A stretch of 56,260 bases of DNA from an uncultured Prevotella sp. (GTDB lineage: Bacteria; Bacteroidota; Bacteroidia; Bacteroidales; Bacteroidaceae), in NCBI GenBank assembly GCA_900553285.1, contig USCX01000001.1, forward strand, positions 1-56,260, read 5' to 3'. Under the pieces are notes generated by a model. It saw only the letters and a program-made list of their open reading frames with translations, did no database searches and was not told the DNA's origin. Every line of letters begins with the position of its first letter. The stretch's first letter is position 1. Below, in pieces: positions 1-8,081 of this stretch. The position numbers and the translations under genes were made by a program.

Positions 1-119
1 GATACGGTTCAGGAACTCCGGTTTGAACATGCGGCGCACCTCTTCCATGACGCTGTTCTTCATGGCCTCATAATTCTGCTTCTCATCATCCTTAGCCGCG
101 AAGCCCAGACGCTTCGGGG
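1..119 (-). CDS. clpC: ClpC-type AAA+ ATPase fragment (partial, probably foreign to the rest of the window)
   Basis: The minus strand is open across the whole segment and reads as the second AAA domain of a Clp ATPase. The start reads SPKRLGFAAKDDEKQ, and the end reads RRMFKPEFLNRI, which contains the conserved EFLNRI arginine-finger motif. The spacing and wording (PKRLGF, then YEAMKNSVMEEV) resemble ClpC of Firmicutes, especially Lachnospiraceae, more than the Bacteroidota protein; this is a judgement from memory of the family. It enters from the left edge and stops abruptly at about 119, where the plus strand starts to read as Wzc in the middle of that protein. Neither gene has a natural end here, so I infer a join between two genomes or a recombination scar. 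Identity as Clp is sure; origin is less so. Confidence 0.75.
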
Positions 120-121
120 AA

Positions 122-406
122 ATGATGGAGAAAATGAAAGAACAGTACGACTATGTGTTCATCGACTGCCCGCCAGTGGAGATTGTCGCTGATACGCAGA
201 TCATCGGGCGTTATGCTGACCGTACCTTTTTCGTGGTACGGACCGGACTGCTGGAACGAGACATGCTGCCCGAACTCCAAAAAGCCTACGATGAGAGCCG
301 CTACAAGAACATGGCCGTTGTGCTCAACGGCACGCAAAACGTCGGGGGACGATACGGCTACAAGTACGGTTACGGAAAAGGGGATTACTCCTCCTCCACG
401 GAATGA
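122..406 (+). CDS. wzc: C-terminal end of a polysaccharide biosynthesis tyrosine autokinase (Wzc/BY-kinase), 5' truncated
   Basis: About 94 residues of the cytoplasmic kinase domain remain. YDYVFIDCPPVEIVAD is the Walker B region of BY-kinases, followed by the typical region with RTGLLERDMLPELQKAYDE. The tail is rich in Tyr and Gly (GRYGYKYGYGKGDY), as expected of the autophosphorylated tyrosine cluster. In capsule loci this inner-membrane kinase controls chain length and export with Wza. The next gene is a UDP-glucose dehydrogenase, a common substrate of such kinases. The ATG at 122 is internal to the family, so it is not the true start; codon 119-121 (Glu) also fits. The N-terminal membrane domain and Walker A are missing because of the break at about 120. 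Confidence 0.85.
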   Translation: MMEKMKEQYDYVFIDCPPVEIVADTQIIGRYADRTFFVVRTGLLERDMLPELQKAYDESRYKNMAVVLNGTQNVGGRYGYKYGYGKGDYSSSTE

Positions 407-599
407 TGTTGAGCCAGGCTTTTCTATCGGTCGGACCGCAGAAATCCGGTAACTGGCAAGGACAACGGGCGTCCTATTTCGAGAGGTAAGTGAAAGTACA
501 CGTTGATAGTCAAGGAAAAAGGTACGAAGAACCGTCCCAACCAGTCTTTCTTAGGGTAATAGCACTTAGGTAAAAGCGAAGGATAAATTTTCGGCGAAT

Positions 600-1850
600 A
601 TGGACAAGAGTATAAAGATAGCCGTAGCCGGGACAGGCTACGTAGGGCTTTCAGTAGCCTCGTTGCTGGCGCAGCACCATCAAGTGACGGCAGTGGATGT
701 GATACCCGAAAAGATAAATCTCATCAACCAGCGCAAGTCGCCCGTCCAGGACGAGTACATAGAGAAATACTTGGCCCAAAAGCAACTGAACCTGACGGCT
801 ACGCTTGACGGGACAAAGGCTTACGGCGAGGCGGACTTCGTGGTCATCGCCACTCCGACCAATTATGACCCCGTGAAGAATTATTTTGACACGAGCCACG
901 TGGAGGAGGTTGTCGAACTGGTGATGCAGGTCAATCCGCGCGCCATCATGGTCATCAAGAGCACTGTCCCCGTGGGGTATACAGAAGGCATCCGCCAGAA
1001 GATGCGCTCGGACAACATCATCTTCGCCCCGGAGTTCCTGCGCGAGAGCAAGGCCCTCTATGACAACCTATACCCGAGCCGCATTATCGTGGGCCGCCCG
1101 GAGGGGAATGAACGCTTGGATAAGGCGGCACACACCTTTGCCGGATTGTTGCAGGAAGGTGCCATCAAAAAGGACGTGCCGACTTTGTTCATGGGGCTGA
1201 CCGAGGCCGAGGCCGTGAAACTCTTTGCCAATACCTATCTTGCCCTGCGTGTAAGCTATTTCAACGAGTTGGACACCTATGCAGAGATGAAAGGACTTAG
1301 CACCCGCGACATCATCGGCGGCGTTTGCCTCGATCCGCGCATAGGCACGTTCTACAATAACCCCAGTTTCGGGTATGGCGGCTACTGCCTCCCCAAGGAC
1401 ACCAAGCAATTACTTGCCAACTATGCAGACGTGCCTGAAAACCTAATCCAAGCCATCGTGGAGAGCAACCGCACCCGTAAGGACTTCATTGCCGACCGGG
1501 TGCTGCGCAAGGCCGGTTATTACGGCTATTACAATCGTGGCGACTTCGACCCGGCAGAGGAAAAGAAATGTATCATCGGCGTGTTCCGCTTGACGATGAA
1601 ATCGAACAGCGACAACTTCCGTCAGAGCAGCATTCAAGGTGTGATGAAGCGCATCAAGGCCAAAGGAGCCGAAATCATCATCTATGAGCCCACCCTCGAA
1701 AGCAACAGCACATTCTTTGGCAGCAAAGTGGTCAACGACTTGGATGAGTTCAAAAAGCAAAGCCAAGCCATCATCGCCAACCGCTACGATAGCCACCTCG
1801 ACGACGTGAAGGACAAAGTCTACACAAGGGATATTTTTAGAAGAGACTGA
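600..1850 (+). CDS. ugd: UDP-glucose 6-dehydrogenase
   Basis: 416 residues, close to the enterobacterial enzyme (about 390) and similar along its whole length. It oxidises UDP-glucose to UDP-glucuronate with two NAD+, supplying an acidic sugar for the polysaccharide. The N-terminal Rossmann motif is GTGYVGL (residues 11-17). IATPTNYDP and KSTVPVGYT follow, and the catalytic cysteine is Cys263 in GYGGYCLPKD. A short insert near residues 310-325 (GYYNRGDFDPAEE) is longer than in E. coli Ugd. It stands first after the Wzc end, about 190 bases downstream, and its GC content matches the rest of the chromosome rather than the AT-rich genes that follow. The start at 600 fits the family N-terminus exactly. 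Confidence 0.95.
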   Translation: MDKSIKIAVAGTGYVGLSVASLLAQHHQVTAVDVIPEKINLINQRKSPVQDEYIEKYLAQKQLNLTATLDGTKAYGEADFVVIATPTNYDPVKNYFDTSHVEEVVELVMQVNPRAIMVIKSTVPVGYTEGIRQKMRSDNIIFAPEFLRESKALYDNLYPSRIIVGRPEGNERLDKAAHTFAGLLQEGAIKKDVPTLFMGLTEAEAVKLFANTYLALRVSYFNELDTYAEMKGLSTRDIIGGVCLDPRIGTFYNNPSFGYGGYCLPKDTKQLLANYADVPENLIQAIVESNRTRKDFIADRVLRKAGYYGYYNRGDFDPAEEKKCIIGVFRLTMKSNSDNFRQSSIQGVMKRIKAKGAEIIIYEPTLESNSTFFGSKVVNDLDEFKKQSQAIIANRYDSHLDDVKDKVYTRDIFRRD

Positions 1851-1914
1851 CTTTGGGGGCATAAGATTACTACGTCAGACACTTTGAGTTGAATGAAATC
1901 AAAAATAGCAAAAA

Positions 1915-2811
1915 ATGATAGGGGTAAGGGATAGAATACAACTTATTACATCTTCAAGTCTGCTTGTAAGGGCTCTTCCGCTTGAGTTAAAGACAAATCT
2001 GCTGAAACAGAATATTCTTCAATCTAAAGAACAAGGTATAACAAACGAGAAGTACCTTGATCGGGATGTCGTTATTTCATTAACTACCTATGGTAAGCGG
2101 ATTTACACTGTGGCGTTAGCTATTGAATCCTTAATGGAGCAAACCTTGAAAGCTAACGAAATCGTACTGTGGCTTGATTACTCATTTAGGAATCAAACAT
2201 TGCCAATGTCGATAAGAAAGCTACAAGAACGCGGCTTAACAGTGAAATACTGCGAAGATATAAAATCATATAAAAAACTAATACCCGCGTTGAAAGCATA
2301 CCCAGATTCCATCATTATTACGGCAGACGACGATCTGCTGTATGAATATGATGTCGTTGAAAAATTGGTTGCCGGGTATAAAACAAACCCTAAAATCATT
2401 CAGTGCAACAGGATGCATAAAATGATACTGAACGCGAAAAAAAAATTGCTCCCATATGATGAATGGATATTTGAATGTCAGGAGGTAGATAATCCGGACA
2501 TTCTAAATTTTGCAACCGGATGCGCTGGCGTTTTATATCCTCCCCATGTTTTTAGTGAGCAAGTCTTTGATGAAAAGACCTTTATGGCAATATGTCCATC
2601 CGCAGACGACATTTGGTTCAAGGCCATGACTATGCTTACAGATACACTCGTATCGAAAGTATATACGCACGACAAGGGCGGTCGGGATTACCTTATCATC
2701 GAAGAATGCCAAGATATAGCATTATCGTTGGAAAACAACGGTAATAAGAAGAACGATGTCCAGTTACGTGCCGTCTTTGACAAGTATAACTTGTACGAAA
2801 AGCTCTGCTAG
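1915..2811 (+). CDS. GT-A-like glycosyltransferase of the capsule locus
   Basis: 298 residues, soluble. VVISLTTYGKRI (residues 52-63) and TADDDLL (137-142) with the DDD triad at 138-140 mark a nucleotide-sugar-binding, metal-dependent GT-A fold. Similar proteins in capsule loci are annotated simply as glycosyltransferases. Donor and acceptor cannot be told. It opens the AT-rich segment and is followed after 14 bases by the Wzx gene, so the two are probably cotranscribed. An A9 run at 2437-2445 lies inside the reading frame, which is intact as given. The first 45 residues do not resemble a signal peptide; a later start is possible but none is better supported. Confidence 0.75.
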   Translation: MIGVRDRIQLITSSSLLVRALPLELKTNLLKQNILQSKEQGITNEKYLDRDVVISLTTYGKRIYTVALAIESLMEQTLKANEIVLWLDYSFRNQTLPMSIRKLQERGLTVKYCEDIKSYKKLIPALKAYPDSIIITADDDLLYEYDVVEKLVAGYKTNPKIIQCNRMHKMILNAKKKLLPYDEWIFECQEVDNPDILNFATGCAGVLYPPHVFSEQVFDEKTFMAICPSADDIWFKAMTMLTDTLVSKVYTHDKGGRDYLIIEECQDIALSLENNGNKKNDVQLRAVFDKYNLYEKLC

Positions 2812-2825
2812 GGCATTGTCTCTTT

Positions 2826-4304
2826 ATGCAACGAATGATGTCTGTTAAAAAAGAAATGCTTAACGGGATGTTTTGGAATGCTGTTGCCAAGTATTCCGGA
2901 ATAGTCATTTCTATAATTATCTCAGCTATACTCGCTCGACTAATTTCCCCCGGAGAGTTTGGTATCATAGCCATAGCAACAGTATTCATAAATTTCATTT
3001 CGCTTTTTACAGATATGGGAATAGGACCTGCGGTCATTCAAAACAATCAGTTGAATGACGATGATTATGATAACCTATTCACGTTTTCGTTATACATGGG
3101 AATTTTATTAACTGTGCTTTCAGTATTACTATCGCCCTATTTTTCCCGACTATATGGAAACGATGAACTGAAAGTAATCGTGTGGATATTGTCCATCTCC
3201 TTGTTTTTCAGTTGCCTGAACATTCTTCCGAATTCCTTAATGAATAAATATAAAAGATTTCGACAAATTGCGATAAGAAGTTTGCTATTTCAAATTTCAG
3301 GTGGCATAATTGGTGTCGGGATGGCAGTAACGGGCTACGGCGTATATTCTCTCGTCATTCCACCTGTTATCGCAAATGTGGGAATGTTTTGTTATAATTT
3401 TTCGTACTATCCACGAAAGTATGTAATGTTACCCCAATTGAGCTCAATTAGGAAGATAGCCTATTTTTCGGTTTACCAATTTCTATTCACTTTCCTCAAC
3501 TATTTTTCAAGGAATACGGACAAGTTGATAATTGGCCGTTACATGGATATGAAATCATTGGGATACTATGAGAAGTCGTATCGACTAATGCTGTTACCTT
3601 TGGAAAATGTAACGAGTATAATAAATCCAGTTATCGTCCCCGTATTATCACATCTGCAAAATCAGAGAGAGGAAGTCGCCAGAAAACAAGAAAAACTAAT
3701 TCAATATATTTCCATATTCAGCTTCCCTATTGGCATATTCTTACATTTTGCAGCGTTAGAAATAATAGGTATTTACTATGGTGCGAATTGGAAGGCTGCG
3801 GCACCTATTTTTGGTATATTGGCACTATCTATTCCACTACAACTAATACTTTCTACGACTGGAAGCTTTTACCAATGTATTGGCAAGACAAAACATCTGT
3901 TTTACAATGGAATATGCAATACACTTTGCACTGTAACGGGCTTTTTGTTGGCAGCAAAATTCGTGGGAACGCTTGAAGCCATTGCTTATTCATGGGTGGT
4001 AACATTAATCATCAATTTCTTTGTTTCGTACACAATTATGTATAAGCTCTCGCTCAAATGCGATATAAAACATCTGTTCTTTTCTATGGGCAAGTCTATT
4101 ATGAATTTTGTTATAAGCTATGTTGTTATGTACATCATCTCACGTTATGTGTATACACTCACTGAATCCTTGTGGATATCACTGTTGATAAAGTCCTTTA
4201 CATGGGCAGTATTGACCTTGTTCCTCATCCAAGTGACTAAACAATATGATATTAAGTTCTTATTCCTCAACTCATATAATAGAATAAGGCGCAGAAAACA
4301 ATAA
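2826..4304 (+). CDS. wzx: Wzx-type polysaccharide flippase (MOP superfamily)
   Basis: 492 residues with about 12-14 hydrophobic segments. The N-terminus has the usual family features: GMFWNAVAKYSG, a first helix ending in ARLISPGEFG, and IATVFINFISLFTDMGIGPAVIQ. This is the Wzx/RfbX/TuaB type that turns lipid-linked repeat units across the inner membrane for Wzy. It lies 14 bases after the preceding glycosyltransferase gene and upstream of more transferases and the polymerase at 9314, which completes a Wzx/Wzy-dependent pathway. The ATG at 2826 precedes another in-frame Met by three codons; either could be used. The gene is AT-rich like its neighbours. Confidence 0.92.
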   Translation: MQRMMSVKKEMLNGMFWNAVAKYSGIVISIIISAILARLISPGEFGIIAIATVFINFISLFTDMGIGPAVIQNNQLNDDDYDNLFTFSLYMGILLTVLSVLLSPYFSRLYGNDELKVIVWILSISLFFSCLNILPNSLMNKYKRFRQIAIRSLLFQISGGIIGVGMAVTGYGVYSLVIPPVIANVGMFCYNFSYYPRKYVMLPQLSSIRKIAYFSVYQFLFTFLNYFSRNTDKLIIGRYMDMKSLGYYEKSYRLMLLPLENVTSIINPVIVPVLSHLQNQREEVARKQEKLIQYISIFSFPIGIFLHFAALEIIGIYYGANWKAAAPIFGILALSIPLQLILSTTGSFYQCIGKTKHLFYNGICNTLCTVTGFLLAAKFVGTLEAIAYSWVVTLIINFFVSYTIMYKLSLKCDIKHLFFSMGKSIMNFVISYVVMYIISRYVYTLTESLWISLLIKSFTWAVLTLFLIQVTKQYDIKFLFLNSYNRIRRRKQ

Positions 4305-4368
4305 ACTGGGCTTATATTGTAGCATGAGCTGAAGTATAGAATAAGTATAAAAAGAAAGATAAACGCGT

Positions 4369-5362
4369 ATGACAAGACTGCTATACATAGATGCCCTGAA
4401 AGGGCTGGCTATATTGTTTGTTGTAATGAGCCATATCTACAACTTTTGCTTTGGCTATACAGGGATAATATATGATTTCGTCACAATAGTAGATCTGCCG
4501 CTGTTCTTTTTCATTTCAGGCTGGTTGTTAAAGGAAATTGGGGGGGGAAATTAACATAGTCAGAAAGTTAAGAACACTCTTAGTCCCATTTTTATTCGCC
4601 AATTTGTTTCTTCTTTTTTTAAGAGGTGTTAAGACTCAGATCGAATCTTTCGACAATGCTTACTTCGGCACTTGGTTTTTGCTGGTTTTGTTCGAATGTT
4701 TTCTACTCATTTTTCTTGTTAAGCTAGCTCTTGTAAAGCTAAGAGACTGTAAGAACTACGCATGGATTGAAATGAGCATTTACGTTATATTGATAATTGC
4801 GATGCTCTTTTTGAGGGATTTCTTAAATAAGAATTATGCGTTGGTTGCAGACTTACTTAGTATTAATCTATTAGTGTCTTACTTCCCTTATTTCCTGTTG
4901 GGTTATCTGTTCAAAAAGATGAGATGGGAAAGATTCCTATCAATGACGATGGCAAATACATTGGCTGGATTCTGCATAGTGGTATTTGCAGTCATAAGCA
5001 AATATAGTGTTTGCGCCAATTTTTTGACTTTCACACTCATCAAGGTCTGCGCAGTCCTTGCGCTCTGGAAACATTTTGGGCAGTTTTCGAATGAAGCTGT
5101 CAACAGAAGTAGATGGATGATGCTATTGACGCACTTGGGAGCCTATTCTTTGGATATTTATCTCATTCATTTCTATTTTCTGTTCAAAGTTCCTCAAGTC
5201 AGTGAGTTCATTACAACTACGGGAGTTAATTGGAGCGGGATAAATGTATGTTGTGAGGCGATTTTTGCTGTTGTCATTGCTGTTATCATCAGCAAAACAA
5301 GCATTTTTGTCAGCCAGACCATTTTTCATAACACTCTATTAAAATACTGCATCGGCAAATAG
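4369..5362 (+). CDS. Acyltransferase-3 family membrane protein, out of frame at a G8 run (probable phase-OFF state)
   Basis: Two overlapping frames together make one acyltransferase-3 (OafA/NodX-like) protein. The first, 4369-4554, gives the N-terminal helix with LKGLAILFVVMSH, where His22 is the catalytic His of the family, and then PLFFFISGW. The second continues with RKLRTLLVPFLFAN and the later membrane helices up to 5362. The break is at a run of eight G (4540-4547). Removing one G joins the frames (KEIGGEINIV) into a 330-residue protein of normal length; as written, translation stops at 4554. The family transfers acetyl or other acyl groups to sugars from the cytoplasmic side. The neighbours are Wzx and a GT8 gene, so O-acylation of the polysaccharide is likely. 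Alternatives are a sequencing error or a dead gene. Confidence 0.85.
4540..4547 (+). repeat. G8 homopolymer that decides the reading frame of the acyltransferase-3 gene
   Basis: Eight consecutive G lie at codons 58-60 of the acyltransferase gene. With 7 (or 10) G the gene is open to 5362; with 8 it stops 9 bases after the run. Long G runs within the 5' part of a surface-modification gene are the classic form of slipped-strand contingency loci. Confidence 0.8.
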
Positions 5363-5377
5363 TTTTACTTTATTTTT

Positions 5378-6352
5378 ATGGAACAAGACAAACATGTTTG
5401 TTGTTCAACAGACGATAACTATGTACAACATTGTGGGGCCATGCTTTGCTCCTTGTTGGAGAATAGTCACAGCAAATTCGTCATACACATTTTGTGTACT
5501 AAAAACAAGCTTTCTCCAAACGGACGCAGTATTCTGAAACGTATAATCGAACAAAGAGGCAGCGAATGCGTATTCAATAACATAGATGAAGCCCTGCTGG
5601 TTGGCGTAAAGTTTAGGAAAAACCGGCCTCTTACCTATGCGGCTTATTACAGAATACTATTGGCTTCCCTATTTTCCTCAGAGATAGAAAAGATCTTTTA
5701 TCTTGATAGCGATATCATCGTACTCAAAGACATTTCGTCCATTTTCGACCTTGATATTTCCGATTATGCCGTGGCCGCCGTACAGGACATCACTAATCCG
5801 TGCGACTTGCAGCGAATGCAGCTTTCCATTCCCTACGAAGAGTGTTTCTTCTGTTCGGGCGTGATGCTCATTAATCTGAATTATTGGAGGAAGCACGGTT
5901 CAGAAGAAAGGCTATTATGTTTCTCAAAAAAAGAACGCCATGTGTTTCTTCACGATCAGGATGCGCTCAATGCTGTTTTCTACGACAAATGGTTCCGTCT
6001 CCCCCCAAAGTGGGGGAAATTTAATGAGCAAGTACCTTCGACAATTAAGTTTCTGACTGATGAGGACAGGGTTGAATACATCCATTCGCCAATGCTCATT
6101 CATTATATCGTCAAGCCGTGGATTATTAAGAATGCCAGATACCGAGAAGAGTATTGGCATTATGTGGAGGAAGCAGGTTTCACGGCCACAAGAGAAAACA
6201 GCAAATTGGAAACGAGCCTGCCGACATTCTTCTCGAACATACAGATAGCATGTGACGAACACAATGTGTTGTGGCTATATGGTATCCTGAACTTTATTGT
6301 CAAGCTATTGGTAGAAGTGAAAAGGTTGGTCTTGTGGCCGTTCAAAAACTGA
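5378..6352 (+). CDS. Glycosyltransferase family 8 protein
   Basis: 324 residues. GT8 signs are the N-terminal CCSTDDNYVQH, then RPLTYAAYYRILLA and FYLDSDIIVL, where Asp110-Ser-Asp112 is the DXD metal site. The family's retaining galactosyl/glucosyltransferases (WaaI/WaaJ, LgtC) act in LPS or capsule assembly; here the sugar is unknown. HDQDALN (about residue 190) and HYIVKPW, the usual GT8 ending motif, are also present. The gene starts 15 bases after the acyltransferase stop and its TGA overlaps an ATG of the next frame, so it is part of the same transcript. A C6...G5 pair near 6001-6016 is too short to be a convincing slippage site. Confidence 0.9.
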   Translation: MEQDKHVCCSTDDNYVQHCGAMLCSLLENSHSKFVIHILCTKNKLSPNGRSILKRIIEQRGSECVFNNIDEALLVGVKFRKNRPLTYAAYYRILLASLFSSEIEKIFYLDSDIIVLKDISSIFDLDISDYAVAAVQDITNPCDLQRMQLSIPYEECFFCSGVMLINLNYWRKHGSEERLLCFSKKERHVFLHDQDALNAVFYDKWFRLPPKWGKFNEQVPSTIKFLTDEDRVEYIHSPMLIHYIVKPWIIKNARYREEYWHYVEEAGFTATRENSKLETSLPTFFSNIQIACDEHNVLWLYGILNFIVKLLVEVKRLVLWPFKN

Positions 6353-6369
6353 TGAATGGAGGTTCTGGT

Positions 6370-7356
6370 ATGTACACATTTTCAATAATAGTCCCTTTAT
6401 ACGATAATGAGGAGTATCTATCAGCATGCCTCAGCAGTGTGCAAGAACAAACCTATACTTCGTGGGAACTGATTGTGGTGGACGATGGTAGTACCGACGG
6501 CGGCTTGGACATCGTAAAGCAATTCGCAGCGAAAGATTCCCGAGTAAAGTACATCTCCCAGCCAAATTCAGGTGTATCCGTAGCCCGCAATGTAGGCTTG
6601 CACCTTGCTTCCGAAAATTATGTGGTTTTTCTCGATTCCGATGATCTGTTGGCCGTAACTGCATTAGAGGAAGTGAACCGTGTCATCGGACAATATCATC
6701 CTGATTTTGTATTCTTGGGAAATGAGACTTTCGGCGACAAACACGTCTCAAATGCACCGAAACGTTCAGCCTTGTATAAATCGCTTCACGAATGGTACAA
6801 AAGCGATTCGTTACCAGTAAATATCTCTGGTGGAATCTTCCGACGAGAAATAATCCAACAATTCAATATCAAGTTTACACCGGGCATTACGCATGCCGAG
6901 GACAAGGAATTCATCATAAAATTTCTTGTACACAGCTCGTCCTTTTATACGTTGTCTCGTCCACTATATCTTTACAGAGTCCATCGCGGTTCGACAAGCG
7001 AGAAGATGAATGCATACAATCATAAAATCTCTGCTTGTCTCCTTAAAGTTTCCCTAAATCTTTTGGATTACATCTGTCACCATGAAACAGACACTAAAAA
7101 TAAGAAGGATCTGACAAAATACATAAAGTCAATTGTCAAGAGTTACTTTGTATATCTCTTGAATATGCCTGCCGAATTTTACCAGAAAGAACAGCAGCGA
7201 TTTCGTTCGTTCTTCGGCAAGGTATCCAAACTGTCTCCTTCTTTCAGCTTCGACCTCCAGTTACGTATAGCCCAGATGAGTATAGATATATACGTTTGTA
7301 TATTACGAAATTACATCATATTAAAGCGTAAATTATGCTACCCACGTTTGTCATAA
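6370..7356 (+). CDS. Glycosyltransferase family 2 protein
   Basis: 328 residues from this start. GT2 motifs are FSIIVPLYDNEEYL at the N-terminus, VVDDGSTD (37-43), GVSVARNVGL and FLDSDD (88-92) holding the metal site. The open frame reaches back to 6271, and an ATG at 6352 overlaps the GT8 stop. I prefer 6370 because GGAGG lies 7 bases before it and because family members begin right at the first beta strand. The C-terminal third is a helical region without close family signs. It overlaps the next gene by 22 bases, which implies translational coupling. Donor sugar unknown. Confidence 0.88.
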   Translation: MYTFSIIVPLYDNEEYLSACLSSVQEQTYTSWELIVVDDGSTDGGLDIVKQFAAKDSRVKYISQPNSGVSVARNVGLHLASENYVVFLDSDDLLAVTALEEVNRVIGQYHPDFVFLGNETFGDKHVSNAPKRSALYKSLHEWYKSDSLPVNISGGIFRREIIQQFNIKFTPGITHAEDKEFIIKFLVHSSSFYTLSRPLYLYRVHRGSTSEKMNAYNHKISACLLKVSLNLLDYICHHETDTKNKKDLTKYIKSIVKSYFVYLLNMPAEFYQKEQQRFRSFFGKVSKLSPSFSFDLQLRIAQMSIDIYVCILRNYIILKRKLCYPRLS

Positions 7357-8081
7357 ATCTTGAACGCGATATCCCAAAGCGCATTCGTATGGAGGCTCAA
7401 TTGAAAGAATACCCCGAACTCCATGTGGAATTTATAAAGGGTGTAGAAGGTTCCACACTTTCAGAAGCGGAGAAAGCGGCTGTCTCGACCACTCATTTCA
7501 GAACGCAGATACAATTCACACCGGCCGCCTTAGGATGTTCTCTCAGTCACATAAGCATTTATAGGAAAATTGAGAAAAGGAGCATTCCGTATGCTTTGAT
7601 TCTGGAAGATGATGCGATTTTGTCAAAACAGATTGACGTGATAAAAGATTTGGTACCACTACTGCAAACTGACTGTCCGATTGTCATCCTATTGACTCCA
7701 TGTTTCAGATATAAGAAACAACAGTATCAGACAATGGGAAACGACATCAAATTATGCTTCAAGGTTAGGGATGCGATGATGACTTCTGGTTACCTGATTA
7801 ACAATAGTGCAGCGACATTATTAGTCAAGCGGCTGATTCCTGTCAATTACCTAGCCGATGAATGGGGAACTTTTAGGAAGATGGGGGTGAACTTATACGG
7901 AATAGTTCCGCATGTGATAAGTTTTCCCAACAACCTCGGAACCATCGGTAATGCATTTAAGGATAAAATCAAGCGGAATCCGCTGCTATTTTTACGCATA
8001 TTGGCGGGAAAGTGTAAGGCTAAACTTTATTTAGTCTTCTATATGTTGACGAATTATGAAGAGTCAAAAAAGTTGTGGTAG
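7335..8081 (+). CDS. Glycosyltransferase family 25 (LPS-type) protein
   Basis: 248 residues. FVINLERDIPKRIRM at the N-terminus, ALGCSLSHISIY (64-75) and LILEDDA (88-93) are the signs of the GT25 LPS glycosyltransferase family (LgtB/LgtE/LpsA type), which often adds galactose to lipooligosaccharide. The EDD triad at 90-92 is the metal site. The start codon lies within the preceding gene and the end overlaps the next gene by 26 bases. Acceptor and sugar are unknown. The family is usually linked to LOS in Proteobacteria, but members are common in Bacteroidota capsule loci. Confidence 0.88.
   Translation: MLPTFVINLERDIPKRIRMEAQLKEYPELHVEFIKGVEGSTLSEAEKAAVSTTHFRTQIQFTPAALGCSLSHISIYRKIEKRSIPYALILEDDAILSKQIDVIKDLVPLLQTDCPIVILLTPCFRYKKQQYQTMGNDIKLCFKVRDAMMTSGYLINNSAATLLVKRLIPVNYLADEWGTFRKMGVNLYGIVPHVISFPNNLGTIGNAFKDKIKRNPLLFLRILAGKCKAKLYLVFYMLTNYEESKKLW

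Noticed and set aside
6001..6016. C6 and G5 runs in the GT8 gene as a slippage site
   Set aside because: The runs are short, the frame is intact and the two lie next to each other as a small inverted repeat.
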